The translations under genes and the position numbers were made by a program. The notes beneath the pieces were generated by a model. That model was not told the origin of the DNA. It did no database searches and saw only the letters and a list, made by a program, of their open reading frames with translations. From positions 22,898,650 through 22,958,649 of the forward strand of contig NC_134026.1 of assembly GCF_964204645.1 (NCBI RefSeq): a stretch of 60,000 nucleotides of DNA. The letters are read 5' to 3'. Position 1 is the stretch's first letter. Each line of letters begins with the position of its first letter. Shown one piece after another: positions 47,701 through 59,130 of this stretch. The DNA is from Tubulanus polymorphus (Eukaryota > Nemertea > Palaeonemertea > Tubulaniformes > Tubulanidae).

Positions 47701-50700
47701 ATAAAATGTCACGGCGATGTCACATGAGATGAAAACTTCTTAGCCTATATCTATGCGTTGATAGAATCATCACATCAGAGAGCACAATCTAATTAAATCA
47801 TATGTATACTGAACTGCATTGCGATGACGATAAGTTTTGACACTTATACATATGTATGTGACTAATATTTTGGTGAATCATTTGGGATACTTCGACATTG
47901 TTTCACTCATCACATTGAACATTTTTTTTTTTCATCGTCGTGGCTCCGTGTATTTCATGTATAATGACCCTACTTGACAGCAGTTTCAGGCTATACTTCA
48001 GTTACCACGAATGTAATTTTGATCCACACACAGGCGACAATCGGCATCAACATCAGTCGTAAGGCAATTTCACTCGGCAATAAATACTGATCCACAACAT
48101 CTGATGCTAAATACCATGGCAAATTCCGGTTGTCACTTCATATCAAGGAAAAGGGACTTTCCTTTTTCACTCATCCGTCTATTATACGAGGAAGCTGGTC
48201 ATTATTGTATTGCTACTGATTCAGGAACTAGTTACTTACAGCCATGTGCAGGACTTATCCACATTCGTAAGTGATATATGATATTTCAATCAATATCAAT
48301 ATAATAGCAAAAATGGCCGGCTGGTGATGGTAATGGCACTTCCTCGTTCATGTTTTTTTATCAATCGAAACCTTACAAATCCTTCTCTCCGCGGCTCTAT
48401 TCAACAAGCAAAAATACATCTCTGAGTTTGAATATGACAAAAGCATGTATCGTGTTCTCGTTGATTTAGGGAATTGATTTTTAATTTTTCTCCCAATCGG
48501 AAGCTTTCTGATTTTGTATCCTGTGAGATGTATGATGATCTGGCAAACAGGATACTGGTGCACTGAAGTAATTGATGTACTTACAACACATAGTGTTTTC
48601 ATTCTTCCTATCAGTCATTTCTGACATTGATTTCTGACAAGTTCTTCCTTCTCTTAGGGATTCTTGATGTTGGTACACTGACACAAAATGCTACATTGAT
48701 CTCATCATGATAGCAGTTATTTCTTTGCAGTTGTATTAATTTCAATGATATTGAAGTTCTTACTGATTTCATTTACCATACCACCACTGTCCTGAATCCT
48801 TGCTGCACTCAAAAACTCTTATACTTGTCTGCAGCATTCTCTTCTGCAGTAATAGCAGTATATTCTGGAATCTTAGGAATTAATGGATTCTCGTTCATTT
48901 GAATGTTTTTTAGAATAACAAGGGTTTAAAGATTATGTTTCTTTGCCAAGTTCTGCTATTTTCCAGCACCTGTTTGGATAGAATTTAGCCTTGTTATTCT
49001 GTATCACTGATTTCGTATCACTGATTTGTATATGTATATCTGAAAAAGGATACCTCTAAATTGACGAAAATGTATTGTATGATAGTACAATCCCCCTCCT
49101 GTCCTTACTGCCACATTCCCCTCAAGTCTAAACATTCACCGTTAATAAAGACCTTGCTTTTCTGGTTAGAAAATTGCAATATTATTAATGAGAGTTTATC
49201 ATGAATGGGCCATAATCTTGTACTGAGCAAATTTTAAGTCCTTTGCTACTGGTACTTGATTTATTGATGAAACCATTAATCATTCATTTTCATTATTAAT
49301 TCTTTACAATATGCTGCATATGTACAAAGAACTTATTCACTGTATTATGAAAAGTTGTCAGTAAGGAATTGGTTCTTTTTTAATCTCATATTCACAGATG
49401 CCTCGCTTGGAGAGCGAAATTGCCCTTGCACTTGTTTTTTTGGAGACTTTGTTTTAGAGTCCACGACGCAACTGACGAAGAGGCTGCGTGATTGATATTG
49501 TGGGATTGATTCGAACAGGTTTCTGGGCAATGATATCTCGAATCAACGCACTATTTGCTAGATGTTAATGATGGAACCGATGAAAATGCGGAATTTCCAT
49601 CGGTGATGGGTAAATGGGAGTTGAATGAGTCAATGCCAGCGTTCTTTCCTTCACCGCTTGTGCTCGAGCATGCTCAAGGTGTGGACATAGCTAATCTACC
49701 TCATTTTCCTCATTTCTCTCTATCATGTCATTGGCATTCTTCTGTGTGTTCACTACTGTCATCACTCGTACATTTACATATTTGCACCTAGTGACTGCCA
49801 TCTGTCGATCATATATAAATTCACAGTGCTACTGTCCATTCTGGACTGATCAACTTATCTCTTTTACGGGCCGCTACAGTGATTTTGCTTATATCATCCT
49901 TAGTTATCCCCGATTCAGTTCATGAGTTTGCCGGGTCTACAGCAGCTATTTGTATCATCGTTCTCGATAATCAATTCAGACTATGCTGTCTATCCTATGC
50001 ATTCAGCATACGTGGTGATCATTTCTTGAACATCTGAATTTTACTTTTTGCAAAGTAGACCTCATCTAATTCCCATAATGGAATGTTTTGTTAAACGGGT
50101 GAATAGATTGTCATTGCGCTTCTAAACTATTCTTGAAAACGAATTCCATTTCATTAGATACACCCTTCGGTGGCGATGTCTCTCTATTGTAGATTAGTTT
50201 CACATTCCTCGCTATGCTTTACTAAGTATCGGACTGCTTTGTGATCGATTCCTTGGAACAGAACACTAAAATACATTTTATCAATACTCGTCTTCTGTTC
50301 GCGCAAAGTAGATCCATAATGCCGAGGCTATTTTTGTTCGTGAGACTTATTTCTGCGCTCGACAAAAATGCCATGAAGCAATATCTTGTTTTTGTCATCT
50401 GCTGTCCTAGAGGGAATACAATCAATGCTTGTATCTCAATGCGTTTGTAATTGGACCTTCTCTCGATTCCATTCGATGATGTTTTAGTTTTTTTTCCACG
50501 ACGGTAGGAGCAGTGACTTGTTACATGCCTGGCATAAAAAAAATGATTGACAAAGCATGAAACCGAAACTTCTCTATCATTTCATCATCTGAACGAACAG
50601 AATCTTTGCTTTGTAAAATGCTTATACCTATTTCCAGACGGCGAGTGAACACGTGTTCGATCTGATATTTCATTGATACCACGGCTAACCCATTCTACTT

Positions 50701-52779
50701 GAAATAGTGACCTCTTTTCCATGGCATATTGTCAATAATCGTATGTGATGTAATATCAAATTAGATTGATAATTCTTTACATTGAAATGACCTCTGGGAG
50801 AAATGGCCGAAAGCGTTGTTAGTTTGTTGCGACAAGTCATACATTTTGCATGTCAAAGATACAGTTAGCGATATGTATCTTGATTGATGATACAGCGAGT
50901 GACTTTTATTGATGAAGAGCTACATCGCTGATTGCATGAAAGGAATGAAATAATAATTGCCCTTTACGCATCTCTCTTGGGTTTTCAAAGCATGATTTTA
51001 CGATATAAAAATGTGTCCTAAGCTATCAAGTGAATCTCGTCTACATGTATTGTCAATTTGGGCTTCGCAGCATTATTAGTTTTACCAGTTACATTTTTGT
51101 CAGTTTATCTTATTTTCGACAATTGAATGCTATTAACCTTTTGAAAGTTTTGTGATAAAATGTCCTCTATAGTCTCTCTCGTCTGACTGGGACAATCCAT
51201 TCAGCAAATCTGAATTGGAAGTGCCTGAGATTTCACTGAAACATTGACATGGATGAAGGCAGCTGGGAAAACATCAGTTGCTATACTGTTCCATATTCTT
51301 ACAGTAATAGGGGCTTATCCTTGTTTCATAGAATACCCTTATCCTCTTATGATGAATTGTTTTCATGTAAATATGGTATATCATGATTGATATTTCTTGA
51401 CAATTATCTGTAGACTGATACTTGGAGCCCGACATTCTTAATGTTTCATCTCCAAGCCTATTGCTGCTCTCTTTTCCATTGACTTATCTATAAAAAGAGA
51501 GATTGAATTTGAACAGCTTAAATATCAAGTTGTTATCATCGACTAAGACCGATTTTGCCATCCAACATTGTAGATATTTGTCTAACAATGTCCTGAAAAA
51601 TCTATAGATTATCCATTGAAATTTCTGTTTTGGAATTAGGTACCGTACATTGGCAATTCTTTTGCAAAGGCAGACATACACTGAACAACTGCATCAATGA
51701 CAGGTTCATATTACTGAGTTTCTTGGTATCATGTGAATCCCGAAACAATATCAATATCTATTTATAAACGCCTGAGACTTCTTATATTAATTATTGATAG
51801 ACATCTGTCGTCACATGGCAGCCATTTAACAGCATCTGTTTCGACATCTAATCATTCTAATTTTGATTATTGTTGTGGAACAATTGATTGTAATAAAATG
51901 AACAGTTTTTACAGTAACGCTATGAGTGAGTAAATTGAATGGATTACCAAATATGTTGACAAATCATCCCTTTAAATGTCTCTGAGTAAGTTAATGTAAG
52001 AAAGGCTACGTCATTCTTTTAAGACATAGTGACTACAAGTAAAGCGTTAAACATCATAAGATAGTTAATGGAGCCAATAGAAAGAACTAATATTGGTCTT
52101 TTCTATTTGTATCTGCGGATAATAGACAAATGCATTTTCTGAAAATAACCTAATCCTGGTTCATCAGGGATATGTATCGTATTACCTGAAGAAAAGGCTG
52201 TGCTGATCATAAGCTTTTTTGCGATCGAAAAATTTAGCATCAGTCATTTCATTTGTGTAATTGTATAACGAAGGGACTGATCATCGCCGTATGCGGTCTA
52301 TTGAAATCCAAGATGACTGTGAAGAAATTATCAAGCCTTTCATCTTGTGGTAGGCGATAGCTGGTTCGGTTGAACTGTCTTTCTCGTCGTCGATTGTGTT
52401 GCTAGCCAGTCATATCGCGGATATTATCAAACTTCATTCTGTCAGCGCATTTAATCAATTTTTCCCGTCAATAAACACCATTTCTGAATCATTGACTTCA
52501 TGTATTTTGGCTGCATTAAACATCCACGATAAATGGCATTTAAGCCAGATATTGTATTTTGAGAAGTTGATACAGTAATTGGCTATGGATGTTCTGAACA
52601 ATTTTATCAATAAATAAAGACGATTTAGGACACGAAAATGTTTTAAAAAGGCAAACACATCTTACGATATCATATAGAGAATCAAAGACAAGATTTTTAA
52701 GGAAAACGAAAAAATCAGAGGAGTTTCTTATCCTGGAATCATAAGATATTCATGTTTTGAAATTGATTTCACATTTCAA
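44767..52779. other. non-coding, no feature seen
   Basis: Eight kilobases of intron-like DNA. None of the short frames has a recognisable domain. TTAG|GTGAGA near 46806 is a weak ratchet-like site. TATTATTATTATT follows a short TA run near 47316-47334. Nothing else stands out. Confidence 0.4.
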
Positions 52780-53110
52780 CCGTGTCACATGATGCAAATG
52801 ATACGGTCTCGATCTTTCTTGATTATCGGTGTGTCTTCTCGGGTTGCGGAAGAAAATTGAAAGAAGCAGCTCGGAATACTCGACGTGCACACACACACAC
52901 CACCAGTTGTATCCCGGATCCGCGTTGATCGATATAATGCTGCGCGCTGAGAAATTTGTCGGTGAAAATAAGCTCTGATTTATGGTATTGATCGATCATA
53001 GCGTAAAGAGCAAGATTTTGTAAAATTATCCCTTCTGAAGGATTACTAACTGCATTTGTGATGGGTATAGGGATGTTTTATTTTCGTTGATGGGATTAAG
53101 CGCGGTGCCT
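52780..53110. promoter_or_regulatory. small CpG-richer patch
   Basis: GATCCGCGTTGATCGAT, GCTGCGCGCTGAG and CTCGACGTGC, with a (CA)6 run at about 52888-52900. Possible regulatory DNA; no frame. Confidence 0.2.
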
Positions 53111-53192
53111 CGAGCAGTTTATATGTCCAACTAAAAGAGGTTGATCATCGCAACTGGCCCCTGGAATGTACATTTGAACCCTTATCCACCAT

Positions 53193-53488
53193 GAGCCGCG
53201 ATAACACGGAGATGGTTTGGCCTGGGCCAGACCCAAGTAAAATCTGGCCTATGACTAGTTACATTCTCATGTAAATCACTCTTTCATTACTAAAATGCTA
53301 TCAAAATGATGCTGTGGCAAGCGAGGTTATTCACTTCCAGAACCAATGAGCATTCTGATGGAATAATTCGAACAGTTTGGCTCGGGCCTTGCCCAACATT
53401 TTTGGTTGGCCCATGTTAACCAGGCAACTTAGCACCAGTGTGAACTGTTGGCGGGTCTGAACTAGCATTGGCCAAATTAAGCCGAGGG
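53193..53488 (-). mobile_element. GGCC-rich MITE family, copy G
   Basis: It starts GAGCCGCGATAACACGG, a good terminus, in reverse orientation. It shares CATGTAAATCACT and AATGCTATCAAAATGATGCT with copy C, then TTTGGCTCGGGCC and TTGGTTGGCCCATG. The far end (ATTGGCCAAATTAAGCC) is degraded and lacks the expected ATCGCGG-type terminus. The 95-codon minus frame that overlaps it is not a gene. Confidence 0.65.
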
Positions 53489-54009
53489 AGTGATGTCCCA
53501 AAACTATCAAGTCTGTTCTAGTCATATCCCTGTTGTCTGGATTTGTGCCCTCAACTATACTACTTGTTTCACCTTGGTCTAAATTTGAAATTCCGGTGTT
53601 TTCTTCTTCAAAATACATTTCAAATGGTTTGAAATTTCATTGAATCTGACTCTAGACCTGTTTTGTAACGGTCTGAAATTTGTTTGAAACTGAGAACTTT
53701 TTCATTTCCAATTATTGCATGGACACAGTGAAATGGAACTTCGCACATTCCTGCTGCCATGGATCAAAGCTTTCAAGCATATGTTATTCATTAAATTCAC
53801 CGTTTTTGATTTTAATTAAATTTCAACAACAGCTGTTCGAAAGTTCATAACCATATTATACACCTATGCTTATACTCTCGCATAGTATCATTTCATACAT
53901 GTCATTGATCTAACTACCATGAGTACGGGTAGTAGTTTCACAGGTACTTATTCGTTTCAAATGACTGCAATGAATAGCAATTTCTTTTAGGAAATGGCTA
54001 CTGAAATGA
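53489..54009. other. non-coding, no feature seen
   Basis: Intron-like DNA just before ratchet site 4. Confidence 0.4.
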
Positions 54010-54057
54010 TTGTTTTTAATGATAATAATGCACGTTTCTCTCTATTTTCAGGTAAGT
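54010..54057 (+). other. candidate recursive (ratchet) splice site 4
   Basis: TTTTTAATGATAATAATG offers branch-point adenines, followed by CGTTTCTCTCTATTTTCAG ending at 54051 with no AG before it, then GTAAGT at 54052-54057. This is the textbook TTTTCAG|GTAAGT ratchet junction. It is 16.9 kb after site 3. Confidence 0.65.
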
Positions 54058-57000
54058 AAAGCTGGCAAAAATGATGACTATTGTCGAAGTAGAGAACGGG
54101 TAATGTAGGATATTGAGTTACCTAAAATATCAAACGAAATACTAGCGAATATTGATAGATATGATAAGATATTGATTGATATCAAATTTATGAACCAAAA
54201 TGAAAGGCTGCTTTTGGTGGCTGTTTACCATAAATTTTACCATCTCCAATGTCACTTAGGAGTAAAAATGATATTTTGTGACTAGATGAGATTTTCAGAA
54301 TTGATTAGTTGCCGGGGAAATATGATATACCGGTTTTTAGACAGGTAGTGATTGAATTATGAATGCGTCAAGAGTTGGACATCAGATTTATATGCCAGCG
54401 TACGGTAGCGAAGTCTGGAGTTTAGCGGGGATATTAGAAAATCAATGAATCGCTAAGCTTTAGTTCTGGGTTTTATGCGTAGATGGAGTTTCTGTATCAA
54501 CCAACTTAATTTTCATCCTGATGCCGGGGATGGTGCCATCTTTTGATATGATACTCTCTTTAAATTATTCATCCGTAATTATCTGTACCATCCCTTCGTT
54601 AATTAAATGACTGGTTCATCATTATTTCTTGAATTGATTGAAGTTTATTGTCATTAAAGTCAAACATAATTTCTTGAGTTTTATCTACCATACATTTCGT
54701 GTTGGCGATAACATTTATAGTTAAAAACTTGAGGATCTGTAGTGGCCATGGGTAATCTGAGAAGTCAATATATATGAGATTTAGAAAACGCAGGCCTGGA
54801 AAACCTGAGTGATTTTTTTAGAAAGCCACCACGGTTTCTTCTTGATTAAAATCATATGTCACAAATAACATAAATCTCATACATTTTTTAGGTATGGATT
54901 TTGTCTAGAGCAAGTTGATATCTGAGGTTGTAGGTCCAGATTTATCTGCAGAGATTGGGCAATTTCCCTTTTGATTCTTTTTCCACTTCATCTAGATGAG
55001 CCCATTGAAAAGAATAAGATGAAATGTTTTATTCATTTGTAACATAAGAAGTGAACATTCATTGCCCTGAGGTTCTAGTGTATTTTCTACCAGAGGAATT
55101 AGTACAGTTTGGACACTATTCTGGCGATATACTTGTGCCAAACACACCAGGTATGTTTGTATGCCAGATTACCATGGCAACTTGTGGCGATGGGTAATAT
55201 TTCTAATTCGTGAGAATACTGTTTCGTCATATTTATCGTAGAAGTCTGAAAAGTGTTTACCACTCTATGCGAAATTATTAACATTTGGTGACACGAATGG
55301 CTACTCCTGCGTAATAAGGGAGACATGAAGTGGGTCGTTCATTCTTGCTGAAATTGCATTTTTTATAATGAAAAACAGAAAAACCATCTTCTGAAATGAC
55401 ATTAATGAATATTTGCTTGATTTAGCTTTGCATTGCTGTTGTCAGACTTTTCCCATTAGAATCCTATTTCCTATTGTCAAATTCTGATTTATGGATTTAT
55501 GGCATCTAGGCTTATCGCTGGAATTTATAGGGCTTTTTCGTAAAAAAAGAAAACTAGATATAAGGTTTCACCACTGATAATTCTATGTGGCTGCCATCTT
55601 GGAAACATGCCATTTGCTTGACAAAAATTTGAATAAGTTTGAAAGCAAATGTGCGGCTATGTATAAGCCATTAATTTTCCATGAACGGAGCGATTTCGTG
55701 AACTGGTCATGATGGACATCATACATCCTAGCCACCATGTAGTCATCGTAGCAAGAATGAAAGCGAGTGTGAATGAGTTATAAATATGCAATGACTTGTC
55801 TGAGTGTGTTCCATTGTCAGAATTGGTGGTCATCTTAAGCAGAGAACACAGTAGACGATTGTTGCTGCCGATCAAGTAGAATGGCAAAAATCCTCAAAAA
55901 ATTACTGCATGATTTTTCGCTAGTCATCGAGATCGCCAAGCTTGCAGCCAAAATCGACGGTATCAAGCATGTTTGATATCCTTTTGCCGACGAGTCCACA
56001 AAATTCACTTCCAATATTATCTAGAGTATCCGCTCCAGCGACAAAATTGCACTGCGGTCAATCTCTTTGCCAATTGAATTGGATCTTTTAATCATTGCGA
56101 TGATACAAAATGGCAGTGGTCATGAGACGTAGGATAAGGAAATTACATCCCTAGTGGGCAATGATACAGTAAAATGACACTGAGAAGAAAAAAAGATCAT
56201 ATTATTATTAGTTGTAGTCACGTTGACTTTTAACAATTAACGGTGACGAACGGCAATTTCGCTCACATCAGCTACATTTATTGTTTTACACCAAATTAGA
56301 TTTTGAATATGTGCAAGTAAATGATGATAGCATGGAAACGCCATCTGGAAATCATTCCCAATATCGGCGTAAGTAAAGCGGGCTTATTAAGTGTGGTATT
56401 CTGGCAAATTCGGCACCATACAAGTATCGTTCTTTGTAAACCCAGAATCTTGTGTGAACGGTGCTTATGTATGCATCTTCCCTCCCCATTGTTCTAAGGT
56501 TTCTTTTGTCTTATGAGTCTTTAGGGCTCAGCGGGTAATGAAATTGATTTCAGATGTCAACCATACGCGCAATCTCGTTTGCCAGGCACTTGGGATTTTT
56601 ATCTGTTTTCTTTCTGCGTCGGAAATATGAACATTATTATTCCAATTTCCGTTTTGTCGCAGTTTCATCGAGACAATGTCACTGTATATAATTCCACCAT
56701 TGCCAAGTTTTGTTGATTTTCGTGATAAATTTGAATGAACCGATTGAACTGCTTGTAATTACATACCTCGTGTTGCATTATAATGAAACTAATGGAGCTT
56801 CTAATGGAGCTACCAATTATATTTTCATTTATTTGGACTCCACTTTTTGATAGTATTTATTTAGTGGGCTTATCAAACAACAAGCACATTTGTCTATACT
56901 TGTCATATTCTCCGCCATGTTGTGGTGACCGAGTGTCAAGTCATACGCCAACATTTGAAAACATGGCAAATTATTCATGTATGATATTGATGTCATTTGG

Positions 57001-58190
57001 TTAATGCTGAAGTTTCTGCCAGACACGTGATAAATGACTGTTTAATGAAATTTGGACTTTGTCCTCACCAAACTGCAAAATGGATGCATTTATTCTGCTT
57101 CCTTCCCGCCTTTGACGTTTCCATTAGTTTATAGCCTGTCTCAAGAATTTTATGGGTCGAAGGATCTGATCGTGGAAAAAGTTGCTGACGCTTCAAGAAT
57201 ATTGGTGATTAGTTACCTATTTTCTCAGAATATGCTTTCCCTAAGAAGAGATGGAGAGAGGGAGAGCACAGAGATCAGTGTAAGATTCTATGGGTTTAGT
57301 ACTGGTACAACTCAACAAGGAATGCTTCCATCAATTTGCAGTGGTTTGATATTGAAACGTGGTGAAATTGATTTTAGAATAACCAGTTCACTTGTTTACT
57401 GACGACTCTATTAACTGGCTAAATTAGACTTATGGTGGTAAAAATGATTAATGAATTCATTTTGTACACTTTCCGGAAAAAACAGTAGTCCGTAATGTAA
57501 TGTGGCTACGCAATTAGTATTAGAGAGCTACGATTCAGGTGCAGTGATGTTGATATTACTGTTACGGACAGTTAAGTGACGTCCATGCATAAGTTATATC
57601 ATGTTTCCTCATGACTGTGTTCATGTCCAGTGATTCCGGGCACGTCGGGCTTGCCATAAACTGCGCGGTTTCTGTCTAATACATACAATGATACTGTGGC
57701 CTACTACAGAAATCCAATATAGTCACATTCTACATGGCAAATGTCCTTACCATTTAGAATAGCTTAAATCCAGCTTGGGATACAATTATAGATTTTTCGC
57801 GATATCATTGACAGAATATTTTCAATTTTGTTTCCTTCAAAATGGAAAATAATTCTTGTTTCTCGATGCGCCTCAAAATTTCCCATCTATCCCATATACA
57901 GCAAGGCGATTGATATTTTGATTAGAAGCCTGCATGAAACATTTATTGGTTCAGTTCTTGTGGGGTTTCAGTATGGCTGAAGTATTAATCAAGGAATTGG
58001 TCAAAAGGTTATATTCAAAATGTTATTGGTTGATGAAAATATCAAGGTTGCTTTTCAATATCCCGTTCACAATGAGTAAAATAAACATAATAAATCAATG
58101 TATATGATGCAAACTTGTCTGCAGCTGCTGTTATGTATGCATTTATTACAAGTTGTATCGAATTATCAGTTTTACCAGCACAGAGGTTCT
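54058..58190. other. non-coding, no feature seen
   Basis: About 4 kb of intron-like DNA. ATTTTTTAG|GTATGG at 54891 is a weaker ratchet-like site. The frame at 57052-57402 (116 codons) shows no recognisable domain. Confidence 0.4.
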
Positions 58191-58234
58191 GTATAATACA
58201 TATATTTTTCCCGTGTAATACATATATTTTTCCC
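58191..58234. repeat. 22-bp tandem duplication
   Basis: AATACATATATTTTTCCC occurs twice in tandem (58191-58212 and 58213-58234), the full 22-bp units differing at one base. A recent local duplication. Confidence 0.85.
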
Positions 58235-58563
58235 ATAACTGAAAATAGGTCGCTAGCTATATCGATAGATTCATACTCCACTCATATTTCGATATCTATG
58301 CATAATTCAAGTGGATCGATGCGTGGCTTTTGCAAATCTCGTATTCCACTTGTTTCGTCCTGTGATGATCCCCATGAAATTTTTCTGTATTGTATACACT
58401 GCTGTAACAGGTGTTTTTGATTCAAAATATGCATTTGCAGTGTTAATATACAACGCCTCTAATTTCATCCCAAAACAGTAGTGACTATGAAATCTCCCTT
58501 TTCATCAAATAAACAGTGGCAAAGATGATTTATAGTCTAATATTATGGTATGCATATTCATTC

Positions 58564-58742
58564 AATGAAGTTCAGACTTTGTGTGCTGCTGTCCTCTGTA
58601 ATAGCTAATAACTGATAGATATGACGAAGTTCAGGCTTCATGTGCAGCTGTCTTCTTTTTAAAAGCTAATAAACGATAGATATGATGAAGTTTAGACTCC
58701 ATACACTGCCATCTTTGATAGCTAATGAACGATAGAAATTGT
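58564..58742. repeat. three ~60-bp tandem repeats
   Basis: Units start with GAAGTT(C/T)AG at 58567, 58626 and 58687 (periods 59 and 61). Each unit continues with a CTG(C/T) T-rich stretch and AGCTAAT(A/G)A(A/C)(C/T)GATAGA. They are diverged but aligned along their length. A minisatellite of unknown role. Confidence 0.75.
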
Positions 58743-58979
58743 GGTTTCATTACTCGAGGGTGCATGATAGATAGGCTGCTATTAGAAAATGCATTTCAGA
58801 TAAAAATATTGTCGTCATCAAGTGAAGAGCAACCTTGATTTTTTTCTCAATAAAGATAATGTATTGACAAGTATTTGCATATTGATTCATCGAGGATGTA
58901 TTTACATCAAGATCTTCATAATTGCATTCATAATTTATGATTCATTTGAGTCTGAAAAAGCCATTCAGGTGAATGTCAG

Positions 58980-59130
58980 AAACAATGATATTTCAGAGAC
59001 ATCAAACGTTTTGTGGTGCGCATCTGACATTGCGCGATCGGTTTCCTTTGCAGTGAATGTAAATCAATGTTTTAGACGGTGTAGAGAACTGGGAGCATGT
59101 ATGATTGTCATGAACATTGGCTTTTCTTAA
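58980..59130 (+). other. stop-free stretch with PAN/apple-like cysteine spacing, doubtful exon
   Basis: In a 102-codon stop-free frame without an ATG start (opens at 58822), the last third reads NQCFRRCRELGAC. This is C-x3-C-x5-C, the spacing of PAN/apple domains, preceded by another Cys 21 residues upstream. A pyrimidine-rich acceptor-like GGTTTCCTTTGCAG ends at 59053, but the residues after the last Cys do not show the usual aromatic pattern. There is no donor in frame before the TAA at about 59128. It could be a decayed exon or chance. Confidence 0.15.

Noticed and set aside
52170-52200. Minus-strand ratchet-like site (complement of TTACCTGAAGAAAAGG)
   Set aside because: The donor would be GTAATA, which is weak, and no other strong minus-strand site supports it.
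53331-53618. 95-codon minus-strand frame
   Set aside because: It overlaps MITE copy G and shows no domain.
58564-58742. CRISPR-like array from the 60-bp repeats
   Set aside because: The units are contiguous and diverged, without unique spacers. The DNA is eukaryotic.
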